A stretch of 64,000 bases of DNA from Kiritimatiellia bacterium (GCA_017450695.1 JAFSTA010000009.1:1-64000); one strand, 5' to 3'. Shown: positions 50,722 to 60,056, numbered from the stretch's first letter. Numbers and translations: made by a program. The notes: generated by a model not told the origin, from the sequence alone.

Positions 50722-51699
50722 ATGGAAGTTAGTACTTCGAGCCTGACAGGGCTTACGTTGCAGGACTTGCTGGATGCGGGACTGCATTTCGGTCACCAAA
50801 CCAAACGGTGGAACCCCAAGATGAAGAGCTACATCTTCAACAAGCGGAACGGGATCCACATCATCGATTTGACCCAGACGATCACGCTGATCGACGAGGC
50901 GGCCGCGTTTCTGCGCAATGTCGTCATCTCCGGGAAGAAGGTTCTTTTCGTCGCCACGAAGAAGCAGGCGCAGGAAGTAATGAAGAACGCGGCGATCGCG
51001 TGTGACCAGTACTACATGACCGAGCGTTGGCTGGGCGGCACGTTGACGAACAACGTCACGATCCGCAAGAGCGTCCGCCGGATGCGTCAGATCCAGGCGA
51101 TCGCCAAGAACAACAACGGCGTCCTCTCCCCTCACAAGAAAGAGGCCTCCATGCTCCGTCGCGAGCTGGACCGTCTGGAGAAGAACCTCTCCGGCGTCGC
51201 CGACATGGAAACCAAACCCGGCGCCCTGTTCATCATCGACGTCTGCCGCGAGCAGAACGCGGTGAAGGAAGCGCTGAAGCTTCACATCCCGATCGTCGCG
51301 CTGGTCGATACGAATGCCGATCCCGATCCGATCGACATGGTGATCCCCGGTAACGATGACGCGGTGCGCGGCATCAAGTTGATCGCCGACGCCTTCTCCA
51401 AGGTGCTCAAGGACGCGGACGACGAGTATGCGCGCGTCGCGGCGGAAAAGCGCCGGAAGGAAGACGAAGAGCGTGCGAAGAAGGACGCGGAGGCTCGTGA
51501 GGCACGCAAGGCCGGACGTCCCGGCAAGGAGAAGGAAGGCGGAGCCGATCCGAAGGCTCGCCTCGCCGAAACCCGCAAGCGCGCCGGCAAGGCCGCCCGT
51601 GAGGCGATTGCCGCCAAGACCGCCGCCGTCGAAGCCGCCGCCGCTCCTGCGGCCCCTGCCGCCGAGGCACCTGCCGCCACTGAACCTGAAACGAAGTAA
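50722..51699 (+). CDS. rpsB: Ribosomal protein S2 with long C-terminal extension
   Basis: A 325-aa S2. The start 50722 (MEVSTSSLTG) has AAAGGAAAGTG upstream; the frame upstream of it is noncoding. The ordinary S2 core (LLDAGLHFGHQTKRWNPKMK, FVATKKQAQEVMKNAA, ERWLGGTLTNN, PIVALVDTNADPD) takes about 230 residues. About 90 more follow, first a charged helix (YARVAAEKRRKEDEERAKKD) and then an Ala/Pro-rich tail. Bacterial S2 is normally about 230-260 aa, so the extension is notable. tsf follows after 63 bases. Confidence 0.96.
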   Translation: MEVSTSSLTGLTLQDLLDAGLHFGHQTKRWNPKMKSYIFNKRNGIHIIDLTQTITLIDEAAAFLRNVVISGKKVLFVATKKQAQEVMKNAAIACDQYYMTERWLGGTLTNNVTIRKSVRRMRQIQAIAKNNNGVLSPHKKEASMLRRELDRLEKNLSGVADMETKPGALFIIDVCREQNAVKEALKLHIPIVALVDTNADPDPIDMVIPGNDDAVRGIKLIADAFSKVLKDADDEYARVAAEKRRKEDEERAKKDAEAREARKAGRPGKEKEGGADPKARLAETRKRAGKAAREAIAAKTAAVEAAAAPAAPAAEAPAATEPETK

Positions 51700-51710
51700 C
51701 TGCGTGGGTG

Positions 51711-51740
51711 GGAGTCCGTCTCGTGGACGGGACGGACTCC
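51711..51740 (+). terminator. Hairpin between rpsB and tsf (possible attenuator)
   Basis: GGAGTCCGTC and GACGGACTCC form a perfect 10-bp stem with a 10-nt loop. No T-run follows, so it probably sets the S2/EF-Ts ratio by pausing or processing rather than full termination. Confidence 0.65.
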
Positions 51741-51762
51741 TCCCGCCGAAAGGAATCTGAAA

Positions 51763-52623
51763 ATGACAATCACGGTTGCAATGATCAATGATCTCCGCCA
51801 GCGCACGAACGCCGGCATGATGGATTGCAAAAAGGCCCTCATCCAGACCGACGGCGATATGGAAGCCGCGATCAAGGTCCTTCGCGAGAAGGGACTTGCG
51901 ATCCAGGTGAAGCGCGCCGACAAGGAATCCAAGCAGGGCATTATCCAGGCTTTGACCTCCGCCGACGGCAAGACGGTCGCGATGGCTGAAGTCAACACGG
52001 AGACGGATTTCGTCGCCGCCACGGACAACTTCAAGAAGTTTGTCAACACCGTCACGACCAAAGTGCTGGAAGGCACCGAGGATCTAGACGGCGCCCTGAA
52101 GGAAGACCTGATGACGATCATCTCGCAGACCGGCGAGAACGTGAAAATCCGCCGCACGGCGCGTTACACGCTCGAAGGATCCGCGATCCTCGCCTCGTAC
52201 ATCCACATGGGCGGCAAGATCGGCGTGATCATCGAAGTCGGAGCCGAGAAGGCCGAGACCCTAACCGCTTCCGCCTTCACCGAGCTGGTGCATGACCTGA
52301 CGCTCCAGATCGCGGCGAACGCCCCCCGCTACATCGCCGGCGCGGAAGTTCCGCAGGCCGAGGTGGACGCCGAACTGGAGATCAAGCTCAACGCCCTCAA
52401 GGAACAGAAGGGCAAGCTGCCTCCCGAGCAGGCGCTGGTCGGTATCAAGAAGGGTATGACCCAGAAGTTCTTCAGCGAGATCTGCCTGCTGGATCAGCCG
52501 TTCGTGAAGAACGGTGTCGGCGACAAGACGACGATCTCGCAGCTGATCGCGAAGATCGGCAAGGACCTCGGCGATACCATCACCGTCAAGCGTTTCGTCC
52601 GTTACCAGCTTGGCGCGAAGTAA
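51763..52623 (+). CDS. tsf: Elongation factor Ts
   Basis: A 286-aa guanine-nucleotide exchange factor for EF-Tu. It has the UBA-like N-terminus with LRQRTNAGMMDCKKALIQTD and GDMEAAIKVLREKG. The core domains show VNTETDFVAATDNFKKFV, ASYIHMGGKIGVIIEVG and DLTLQIAANAPRYI. Start 51763 follows AAAGGAATC. It is co-transcribed with rpsB and ends at a rho-independent terminator. Confidence 0.97.
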   Translation: MTITVAMINDLRQRTNAGMMDCKKALIQTDGDMEAAIKVLREKGLAIQVKRADKESKQGIIQALTSADGKTVAMAEVNTETDFVAATDNFKKFVNTVTTKVLEGTEDLDGALKEDLMTIISQTGENVKIRRTARYTLEGSAILASYIHMGGKIGVIIEVGAEKAETLTASAFTELVHDLTLQIAANAPRYIAGAEVPQAEVDAELEIKLNALKEQKGKLPPEQALVGIKKGMTQKFFSEICLLDQPFVKNGVGDKTTISQLIAKIGKDLGDTITVKRFVRYQLGAK

Positions 52624-52641
52624 CGTTCGTTCCCGTTTCTG

Positions 52642-52679
52642 ATCCCGTGAAGGTGTTTCGCCTTTGCGGGATTTTTTTA
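52642..52679 (+). terminator. Rho-independent terminator after tsf
   Basis: ATCCCGTGAAGG and CCTTTGCGGGAT pair around TGTTTCG, followed by seven T. Confidence 0.9.
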
Positions 52680-52738
52680 TGGGGAGGCAATCGAGTCTGC
52701 CTCATCCGTTGCGACCACCAGACTGCGAGACTGATTTC

Positions 52739-53458
52739 ATGCGCGCGAGTTTCCAGAGATTCTTCCGGCAGCTGTTTTCCCCAAGGGAGAAACAGCGTGT
52801 CGTTGTGGTCGCGCCGGTCTTGCTCATTTCGCTCGTGCAGGTCTTTGGCGCAATGGGAACACCTGCCGATTCGCTTTCCACGGGACAGTTGCTGTCGGGC
52901 GCGCTGAGTTCGATCGCGATTCCCACGCTGGCAATCATCGCGTCGCTCTTTCTGAACGGGGGCGGTTTCCCGGTCGGCGATCTCCACCGTCCACCCATGC
53001 CGATCGTCCAAGCCTGCCGTATCGGAGTCGCGTATGGTTTCGGGATGATCGCGACGCTCATTACCTTTACCCTACTCCAGTCTTTCGTTCTTTCCCGACT
53101 GGGAATCGAAGAGGGACGGCAGGTTGTCTTCACCTGGCTGGAATCGCCCCATTATTCAAAATTCGTGAAATCCGTGCTGGTCGCGGACGCCGTGTTGATC
53201 GCCCCGGTTTTGGAAGAGATGATGTACCGGGGCGTTCTCTTCGGCACGATGGCCGCGCACCAGCGGCATTTCTGGCTTCCCGCCTGGATCGGGGGCTGTT
53301 ACTTCGCGCTCATGCACCTGCACGCGGAAGCCTTCCTTCCCCTTCTCCTGTTTTCGCTGTACACAAGCTACGCCTATTGGAAGAGCGGCCGGATCATCAC
53401 CCCGATTCTCATGCACGTCCTCTACAACGTCACCAGCGTCCTCCTCTGGATCACATAG
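52739..53458 (+). CDS. CPBP-family intramembrane metalloprotease
   Basis: A 239-aa membrane protein with about six to seven helices. The start 52739 (MRASFQRFF) is chosen because the longer frame begins inside the tsf terminator. CPBP motifs are present: VLEEMMYRGVLFG (EExxxR), FALMHLH and ILMHVLYNVTS (conserved histidine and asparagine). The family includes CAAX-processing-type proteases and bacteriocin immunity proteins. It has no obvious partner gene; its role is not clear. Confidence 0.88.
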   Translation: MRASFQRFFRQLFSPREKQRVVVVAPVLLISLVQVFGAMGTPADSLSTGQLLSGALSSIAIPTLAIIASLFLNGGGFPVGDLHRPPMPIVQACRIGVAYGFGMIATLITFTLLQSFVLSRLGIEEGRQVVFTWLESPHYSKFVKSVLVADAVLIAPVLEEMMYRGVLFGTMAAHQRHFWLPAWIGGCYFALMHLHAEAFLPLLLFSLYTSYAYWKSGRIITPILMHVLYNVTSVLLWIT

Positions 53459-53553
53459 GCGACCGACACTGCCAGCTGGTGGCTTTTCGCTTCTAGCCAC
53501 GACTGCCTACCCATCCTTTTATTTTTGTGAATCCCTTTGTCGCAAAAGTATGC

Positions 53554-53559
53554 TATACT
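53554..53559 (+). promoter_or_regulatory. GCTATACT -10 element before the sialidase-like gene
   Basis: TATGCTATACT is an extended -10 box; transcription would begin near 53566, giving a leader of about 36 nt with GAGGAAA. No clear -35 is seen. Confidence 0.55.
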
Positions 53560-53601
53560 GAAGCCATCATGTTCACCAAGAAAACAACAGAGGAAAACCG
53601 T

Positions 53602-54717
53602 ATGCGTAACCTGCTTTTGACAGTCGTGCTTACCGCCGCCGGATTCGCCACCGCGGATCCCACCCCCGGAGTCCACATCGGGCTGGAGCTGCCGCCCGGA
53701 CCGAACAATCCGCGCAACAGCGAGGGTGCCTTCCTGCCGCTCAAGGACGGACGCATCCTCTTCGCCTATTCCCGTTACTACGGAACCTCCAGTTCCGACC
53801 ATGCGACGGCGGACATCGCCGCTCGCTACTCTTCGGACAAGGGAAGGACATGGACGACGAATGATGAGATCATCGTCAAGAACGAGGGCGGCATGAACGT
53901 GATGAGCGTATCACTTCTGCGTCTCCAAAATGGAGAGATCGCCCTTTTCTACCTGCGCAAGAACAGCACGGTGGATTGCCGTCCCGTCCTACGCCTCTCC
54001 TCCGACGAGGGAAAGACGTGGGGGGATCCGACGATCTGCATTACCGACGAAGTTGCGTATTTCGTACTCAACAATGACCGCGTGATCCAGCTGAAGGACG
54101 GTCGCCTCCTTTTTGCCGTCTCGAAACACAGCTTGCCCACCACGAAAGGTTTCACGCCGGGTACCGTGTACACCTACACCTCCGACGACAACGGCAAGAC
54201 TTGGCAACGCGGCAAGTCCGCGCTGGAGATCCAGGCGCCGAACGGACGGCGGTATGTCGCGCAGGAGCCGGGCGTTGTCCAGCTGAAGGACGGGAGCATC
54301 CTCCTCTGGATCCGCACCAACGCCGGTTGCCAGTTCATGTGCCGCTCGACCGACCGGGGGGAGAGTTGGTCACACCCCCAGCCGACATGGCTTCGCGCAC
54401 CGACCTCTCCCGCCAGCATCAAGAGGCTGCCGTCCACCGGCGACCTGCTCGCCGTGTGGAACGACACGGAGTCACGCGCCGCACTGGCGAAACCTGTCAG
54501 CGCCGAACGTCGTGCCCCGCTCGCCGCCGCGATCTCACATGACGAGGGCGTCACATGGAACCGCGTGAAACTGTTGGAGAATGATCCGGACGGCTGGTTC
54601 TGCTACATCGCCGTGGAGCCGCTCGATGACGGCACGGTACTGTTCGGGTACTGTGCCTACAAAGGCTTGGCCCACTCACGTCTGATCAAAGTACCGATTG
54701 ACTGGTTTTACAAGTAG
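53602..54717 (+). CDS. Exported sialidase-like (BNR/Asp-box) protein
   Basis: A 371-aa protein with a signal peptide (MRNLLLTVVLTAAGFATA); start 53602 has GAGGAAA. It carries at least five Asp boxes (SSDKGRTW, SSDEGKTW, SDDNGKTW, STDRGESW, SHDEGVTW), giving a six-bladed propeller fold of GH33 type. The classical arginine triad and Tyr/Glu nucleophile cannot be placed with certainty, so it may hydrolyse sialic acid or another sugar, or be a non-enzymatic propeller. Host mucin use fits its neighbours. Its stop overlaps the convergent transposase-like gene by 10 bases. Confidence 0.75.
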   Translation: MRNLLLTVVLTAAGFATADPTPGVHIGLELPPGPNNPRNSEGAFLPLKDGRILFAYSRYYGTSSSDHATADIAARYSSDKGRTWTTNDEIIVKNEGGMNVMSVSLLRLQNGEIALFYLRKNSTVDCRPVLRLSSDEGKTWGDPTICITDEVAYFVLNNDRVIQLKDGRLLFAVSKHSLPTTKGFTPGTVYTYTSDDNGKTWQRGKSALEIQAPNGRRYVAQEPGVVQLKDGSILLWIRTNAGCQFMCRSTDRGESWSHPQPTWLRAPTSPASIKRLPSTGDLLAVWNDTESRAALAKPVSAERRAPLAAAISHDEGVTWNRVKLLENDPDGWFCYIAVEPLDDGTVLFGYCAYKGLAHSRLIKVPIDWFYK

Positions 54718-55961
54718 GGCGGCAAGGAAGTAGCGGCAACTGCCTTTCGAACGAGTCCGTCGATGTCATTCGGCGTCATGCCCTTGTAGTTGATTTCAAC
54801 GGCCCCTTCGCCGGCGATCAACTGAGAAAGACGGTTCATCACGCAGGCGTCGAGCCGCGTCATGGGCTTCTCGCCCGGGGTGTAGGGCCAGGCGGCGGGC
54901 GCAAGCAAAAGCAGCTTGCCGTTCACGGTTTGGTCGAAAAGCTTGCCTCCCGGCTTGTAGAGCGGCGAAAACCCCTTGTTTCTCAGGACGACAACCGCCG
55001 CCCCGGAACGGAAGGCGAGTCTGGCCATCTCGCGTTCTCCGTCGCTGATACAGGGCGAGACGAGAACCGCGCCGTGACGAGCCGCTGTGAGTAGTTCGCG
55101 GCATTTCGTCTCAAATGTTGGAGAAGCTTTCTCGATGAGCGGCGTTCCGTCTGTTGCGCGTTCGATTTTCCGCCCGCCTCCCGGTTTGGGCACGCGGCGG
55201 TATGCGAACTCCGAACGCGAACACTGCACCTGAAGGAGATGCGGTGCGTCCAGCAGGAAGTGGTTTCCGATGGCGGCGAAATGCGCGAGGAAACCAGGAG
55301 CTTCCGCTCCCGGCACAGGACAAGGCACCGAAAGAGAACCTTCCGCGCCCGGCACAGGACAAGGCGCCGAAAGAGTATGCGCCACGCCTTCCGCACCCGG
55401 CACAGAAGGTGGCTTGTTCTGTGCGTGACGCGGAAGCGTCACGGTCAGGTTCCGGTTCACGCGGAACAGCTCCGGCATCTTCCTCTTTACCGCGAGGCGC
55501 CTTGGGTTGTCGCGCAGGTAATGGAACATGGCGTTCAATTGCCCTTCGTGGAAAAGGATCGTGTCCTGGAATCCTTTTCCCCACAGTCCCGGCTTCCCAG
55601 TGGCGGCTTTGGAGCTTCCCGTCTTGAAACCGCCGATCGCACTCCCCAGCGGCTTTGCCATCCGCCGTGTCACTTGCAGGATCCCGTGTACATGGTCAGG
55701 CATGATCTGCAGGAACAGCGGACTGATTTCGGGCGTGAACTGCCCGATCCGCCTCCATTCGTCCAGCACGACCGTACCAATCTCCGACAGTTCAACGCGG
55801 GCTTCCGCACCATCATCCGCCGCGCCGGTCACCAGTCTCCCCAGTGCCGCAGAATGCCTGTCCGCAAGCACAAGGGTGATCTGATAGATGCCGGGGGAAC
55901 AGTAATCCCAGTCCGCGCATCGCCGCAACATGGAATGTATGGTTTCGTGCCGTTCCGCCAT
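54708..55961 (-). CDS. Y1/RAYT-like transposase domain fused to a Rossmann (DprA/LOG-like) domain
   Basis: A 417-aa protein; start 55961 (MAERHETIH) lies 4 bases after the SDR stop. The N-terminal part resembles a REP-associated tyrosine transposase: YQITLVLADR, the HUH-type site IMPDHVHGIL and a helix FHYLRDNPRR with the candidate nucleophile tyrosine. An internal Pro/Ala-rich repeat (PCPVPGAEG units, at about 55310-55410) acts as linker. The C-terminal 190 residues (AAIGNHFLLDAPHLLQVQCS, HGAVLVSPCISDGEREMA, AVVVLRNKG, KLLLLAPAAWPY) look like a nucleotide-binding DprA/lysine-decarboxylase-type fold. Such fusions are known to me from Bacteroidales. It could mobilise palindromic repeats or be domesticated. 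No terminal inverted repeats are assigned. Confidence 0.7.
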   Translation of the reverse strand: MAERHETIHSMLRRCADWDYCSPGIYQITLVLADRHSAALGRLVTGAADDGAEARVELSEIGTVVLDEWRRIGQFTPEISPLFLQIMPDHVHGILQVTRRMAKPLGSAIGGFKTGSSKAATGKPGLWGKGFQDTILFHEGQLNAMFHYLRDNPRRLAVKRKMPELFRVNRNLTVTLPRHAQNKPPSVPGAEGVAHTLSAPCPVPGAEGSLSVPCPVPGAEAPGFLAHFAAIGNHFLLDAPHLLQVQCSRSEFAYRRVPKPGGGRKIERATDGTPLIEKASPTFETKCRELLTAARHGAVLVSPCISDGEREMARLAFRSGAAVVVLRNKGFSPLYKPGGKLFDQTVNGKLLLLAPAAWPYTPGEKPMTRLDACVMNRLSQLIAGEGAVEINYKGMTPNDIDGLVRKAVAATSLPPYL

Positions 55962-55965
55962 TGGG

Positions 55966-56769
55966 CTAGAAATCGACGTCTTCCGGCATGTGTTGGGCGC
56001 TGCATCCGGCATCGACCACCAGACGTTCGCCACCGATATTACGTGCGGCGTCCGAAGCGAGGAATGCCACCGCTTCGGCAATGTCGGAACCCATTGCCTC
56101 TTTGCGCAGGGGGCAGTTCAGGCGACGGCGCGCCTTAATCTTTTCGTCCAGTACATCCCAGCGTTCGGTGTAGATGTAACCGGGGGCGACCTCGTTGACG
56201 CGGATACCGAGCGGCCCGAGGTCGAGCGCGAGCGAACGCACCATCGCGTCGATTCCGCCCTTGGAGGTGACATACGCGGTGCGGTTGCGAATCGCGCGCA
56301 TGGAGACGTTTGATCCGAGAAAGACGACCACGCCCTTCTGACCTGTCGCGGGATTCACCTCCTGTTTCAGGAAGAAGCGGTTGCACGCCTGCTGCGTCAC
56401 CTGGAACCCGCCGATCACATTGGTTTGCAGGACTTCCAGCAGTCGATCAGGACTCATCTCCAACGGAGTGCCATGCCCAATCCCTTGGTTCGCAGCGTTG
56501 TTGACGAGGATGTCCAAGCGTCCCGCATCACGCTCGATCTGGTCGAACAGCGCATTCACCTGAGCGATGTCGGCGATGTTGCAGGGGATGGCGGTGAAGC
56601 CGTCGCGTCCGCGCGCCCGCAGAATCGCCTCGCCCTTCTCGGTGGACGCGGCGCTGGATCCGCACAAGAAGACCTTCGCGCCTTCGCGGATAAACAAATC
56701 CGAGATCTCGATTCCCGTGTTCCGGTTCCCGCCTGTGACGAGTACCGTTTTCCCTTCAAACCGTTTCAT
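55966..56769 (-). CDS. Short-chain dehydrogenase/reductase
   Basis: A 267-aa NAD(P)-dependent SDR. It has VTGGNRNTGIEI (variant of TGxxxGxG), NNAAN, the serine in VVFLGSNVSMRAI and the catalytic YVTSKGG. The C-terminus FLASDAARNIGGERLVVDAG is typical. The cofactor motif GGNRNTGI is slightly unusual. It follows the GH gene by 20 bases and precedes the transposase-like gene, so it is probably co-transcribed with the GH gene and may oxidise or reduce a sugar released by it. Start 56769 has AAAGGAAAG. Confidence 0.85.
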   Translation of the reverse strand: MKRFEGKTVLVTGGNRNTGIEISDLFIREGAKVFLCGSSAASTEKGEAILRARGRDGFTAIPCNIADIAQVNALFDQIERDAGRLDILVNNAANQGIGHGTPLEMSPDRLLEVLQTNVIGGFQVTQQACNRFFLKQEVNPATGQKGVVVFLGSNVSMRAIRNRTAYVTSKGGIDAMVRSLALDLGPLGIRVNEVAPGYIYTERWDVLDEKIKARRRLNCPLRKEAMGSDIAEAVAFLASDAARNIGGERLVVDAGCSAQHMPEDVDF

Positions 56770-56789
56770 GATTCTTTCCTTTCACTTGC

Positions 56790-59700
56790 TTACTTGACGG
56801 CGGAACGGCGAGAATACAGCTCGTAGCCGACTTCGCGCACAGCCTTGACCGTCTCTGGATAGGGCGTGTCGCAAATGTCCGTCCAGCCAACCTGCAGGTA
56901 CTCGCCGTCGAAGCGTCCGGAGGTCGCCTGATCCGCGAACTGGTGCCAGTGGACACCCACGATCTGCGGGTTGTCGAGGGCGGACCGGACGTATGCCTTC
57001 AACTTTTCGGCGCGGTCATTCTGGTTCTCCGCCACGCGCACCCCCGTACCGAACGGGCCGCGATCCGTCGCGCCGAAATGGAACTCGCCGACCATCACCG
57101 GCGCGTCCAGGTCATTCGGGAGACGCCACTCGCCGATGGTGTCCGCGTAGATGTTGTAGCTGACGACATCGCAGTACTTGGCGCAGGCGCCGATCACCCA
57201 CGGACGCGCCTTCGAGCCGACGAAACGGCATCCGAGGTAGAGCAGCTGCTGGTCGAACGCCTTGACCGTCTCGCGCGTCCGCCGGAAGTACTCCTCCGCG
57301 ACGCGGAGGGTGAAGTCGGCCAGATCCGCGCGGGCGCCGTCCCCCGGAAGCCGGATGGTGTGGAGCAGGTCGTCCCAATCGACATAGGTCGTCTTCCACG
57401 TCTCGTTGAGCTTGGCGATCTCGCCGTACTTCTCGCGAAGGAAAGCGGCGAAAGCCACCTTCGCCGGCTGGTCGGCAGGGGACTGGAGCGTCCATTCGGC
57501 GAGCTGCGTCGGACTTGCGCCCCAGTTGATTTCGTTATCGACGAAGAAACCGATGCACCAAGGGTCGTGCGCCTCGCGGCCATGCGTCTGCAACGCCTCG
57601 GTCACCCCTTTGGCGAAGGAGTCGTCCCACGGGTCGCGGAACTTCCACCACATTCCGGTGGAGGCGGCGATGGGACGCGACAGGCACTCGACGCGCTCGG
57701 CGTAGGGGGTGCGATCCATCAGGCAAATCTTCACGTCGGAGGAATTGGCGATGGTGTTCGCTCCCCAGCTGCGAAGACGGCGGTGCGCGGTGTCGGCGAA
57801 CTTCGCGTAGTAGTCCTCGCCATACTTGCGGAAGAGGTTGGCGGAGGAGAAGTCGTAGATGCGCGTTTCGCCGCGCGCCAGATAGAACGGATAGAGCAGA
57901 TCGTCATGCGTGGTCCAGAACTTCGAGAAGGGCGTCGCGTTCGGCGCGTCCGGAGCGGGCGGCAGCTCGGCGAAGAAGCAGTCGCGATCCGGCAGCGTGC
58001 ATCCGCGGCGCGGCTTGAAGGGATCTCCGTTCATGGGCGTCATCGCGGAGGAAGGCGTGACGCGAACGGGGCCGAACGACCAGTAGAGCCGTCCGTCGGG
58101 ATCGACCAGCCACCACTTGCCATCGACCTTCTCGGTACGGAAACGTCCGGTCGCCTTCAGCTGCGGCCCGGCCGTCCAGCCGCCGTACTTGTTCCAGTCC
58201 TTCGGTCCGGGATTGGCGGCAAGGTCTTTTTCCTCTTCGGCGGCGGCGCGTTTCAGTTCCTCGTCGCTCTTGACCTTGCCGGGCCACTCGCGGTGCTTGA
58301 ACTGGCCGTACTTGTCGATGCAGGGGAGAAACTCCTCCGTTGTCATCTTCATCCACGGTTGCGATCCTTCGGGCGGCAGCGCCTTCATGTGGTTGTCCTG
58401 CCCCGGCTTGTAGAAGGAATCGACGATCCCGTAGGGAGAGGTCTTCATCCAGTCGATCTGCAACGGCACGCTCAGCGCGTCGGCGATCATCACGGGCGAA
58501 TCCCACATCGGCAAATCCTTGAGGATGGTGCGTCCGTCCTTGTAGCTGACGTTTTCTTTCGCGACCTCGAAGACGCGCCCCGTAATCATCTCCACCCAGA
58601 CGGGTTTGCGCAGGTGGTCAAAGACGCAGATCGTCACGCGGTCGAAACCGAGCGTGCCGGAGGGAATCTGGTCGGCGAACCAGAAGAAGCGGATGTTCCT
58701 GCCGAAGCGGGAGAAGCGCGTCACGGTCAGCGTGTGTTGCGTGGTGTCTCGCGGGTCGAGGCGCTTGTCGATGGTGAATCCGGCCTTGGTGTCGAACCCC
58801 GTCGGCAGCACCTCATCGTCGAGATAGCTGAACACATGCTGCATCGCGTAGTAGCTGGGACGGCGATAGACGAACTGCTTCAGCGCGTTAGAACGGATCA
58901 TCCCGAAGCTCTGGAGCATGAAGGTGTACTGCAGATCGATCATCGTGAAGACATTGCAGGGAATGGAGCGAGCGGCATCGCCGATCGTCCGGCGCAAGTC
59001 CCACTTCGCCTGCGCGTACTCCGACCATTCAATGTCGTGCAGCGCGTGGGCGAACTCCAGCTGCGCGGGGCAACCGACTTCTCCCTGCATGATGTCGTAA
59101 GCTCCGCTGTAGCTTTTGACCAGCTTGCGAAGGGGGTCCGCGCGCGTGGCGTAGGCGTGGTCGGGATTCGCCGTGTACGGGTGGTAGATGAAGTACGAGC
59201 CGAGATCGAGCGCGTTCTCCTTCTTCAGACGCTCCAGCAGACACTTGTAGTCACCGGGGAAGCTGACGGCGGTGCAGTAGAGCTTGGCGGTCGGCTGGAC
59301 GGCGCGGATGGCCTTCGCCGTGCGGATGAACATCTCGGCGTATTCGGGTCCCTGCCCGAACGGCTCGTTCCAGATCTCCCACTCATCGACGACGTCCTTG
59401 TAGCGCTCCACGCACGCCACGCAGTAGCGGATCCAGGCGTCGAACGACTCCGGCTTTCCCGTCACCTGCTTCACGCGCATCCCCAGACGGAAGTCGCTTC
59501 CCCACACGGGGTTGCCGTAGGAGAGGCAGATCCAAGGCTTCACGCCCATCGCCGCCATCTCGCGCACCTGCGGATCGAGCCATGTGAAATCGTACTTGCC
59601 CTTCTCCTGCTCGGTCTTGGCCCAGCCGGAGAAGAGGCGGCCGTGCTTCGCGCCCAGCGGTCCCAGCCACTCCTTGTAGGCATCCCAATCGGCGTAGTCG

Positions 59701-59993
59701 CGGTCGAGCGTCTCGCACCCGATCGACCACTTCGACGACTGGATGTCCTTCGCGTCGCGCACGGCGAGGCGTCCGATCTCCTTCAGTCCGGGGTCGAGCG
59801 CGTTCAGTTTCTGCCAGGTCACGCACTTGCGCTCGGGACGCTTGGCGGGTTTCTTTTTGTGATCGCCCCAAGCATCCCAGCTTTTGATCTTGGCCGCGTC
59901 TTTGAAGGCTACGGGCTGCTGGTCTTGGGCGAAGGAGACAGTGACTGCGAACGCGAGCGCCGCAGGGATGATGGAAAGAATCAGGTGTTTCAT
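56790..59993 (-). CDS. Exported two-module glycoside hydrolase (clan-A-like barrel plus GH50-like)
   Basis: A 1067-aa protein with signal peptide (MKHLILSIIPAALAFAVTVS); an ATG at 59999 is also possible. Residues about 60-440 form a clan-GH-A-type barrel: FSGWAKTEQEKGKYDFTWLD, the acid/base region EWEIWNEPFG and a likely nucleophile in IMQGEVGCP, similar to GH39/GH5. From about residue 610 the second module matches GH50 (beta-agarase family): KWWLVDPDGRLYWSFGP, WCIGFFVDNEINWG and MVGEFHFGATDRG with the likely nucleophile glutamate. Two separate active sites on one chain are unusual. The substrate is open: agar-like galactans, or another galactan in a gut setting. It lies between the NAGPA-like and SDR genes. 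Confidence 0.78.
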   Translation of the reverse strand: MKHLILSIIPAALAFAVTVSFAQDQQPVAFKDAAKIKSWDAWGDHKKKPAKRPERKCVTWQKLNALDPGLKEIGRLAVRDAKDIQSSKWSIGCETLDRDYADWDAYKEWLGPLGAKHGRLFSGWAKTEQEKGKYDFTWLDPQVREMAAMGVKPWICLSYGNPVWGSDFRLGMRVKQVTGKPESFDAWIRYCVACVERYKDVVDEWEIWNEPFGQGPEYAEMFIRTAKAIRAVQPTAKLYCTAVSFPGDYKCLLERLKKENALDLGSYFIYHPYTANPDHAYATRADPLRKLVKSYSGAYDIMQGEVGCPAQLEFAHALHDIEWSEYAQAKWDLRRTIGDAARSIPCNVFTMIDLQYTFMLQSFGMIRSNALKQFVYRRPSYYAMQHVFSYLDDEVLPTGFDTKAGFTIDKRLDPRDTTQHTLTVTRFSRFGRNIRFFWFADQIPSGTLGFDRVTICVFDHLRKPVWVEMITGRVFEVAKENVSYKDGRTILKDLPMWDSPVMIADALSVPLQIDWMKTSPYGIVDSFYKPGQDNHMKALPPEGSQPWMKMTTEEFLPCIDKYGQFKHREWPGKVKSDEELKRAAAEEEKDLAANPGPKDWNKYGGWTAGPQLKATGRFRTEKVDGKWWLVDPDGRLYWSFGPVRVTPSSAMTPMNGDPFKPRRGCTLPDRDCFFAELPPAPDAPNATPFSKFWTTHDDLLYPFYLARGETRIYDFSSANLFRKYGEDYYAKFADTAHRRLRSWGANTIANSSDVKICLMDRTPYAERVECLSRPIAASTGMWWKFRDPWDDSFAKGVTEALQTHGREAHDPWCIGFFVDNEINWGASPTQLAEWTLQSPADQPAKVAFAAFLREKYGEIAKLNETWKTTYVDWDDLLHTIRLPGDGARADLADFTLRVAEEYFRRTRETVKAFDQQLLYLGCRFVGSKARPWVIGACAKYCDVVSYNIYADTIGEWRLPNDLDAPVMVGEFHFGATDRGPFGTGVRVAENQNDRAEKLKAYVRSALDNPQIVGVHWHQFADQATSGRFDGEYLQVGWTDICDTPYPETVKAVREVGYELYSRRSAVK

Positions 59994-60056
59994 GGTCATC
60001 TCTCTTTCGTGTGGTGTGGATACGAAAACCGTCGCGACATCGGCGGTTGTCTTCTT

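Noticed and set aside
53602-54717. Naming the gene nanH
   Set aside because: Asp boxes are clear but the catalytic arginine triad and Tyr/Glu pair cannot be placed, so true sialidase activity is not assured.
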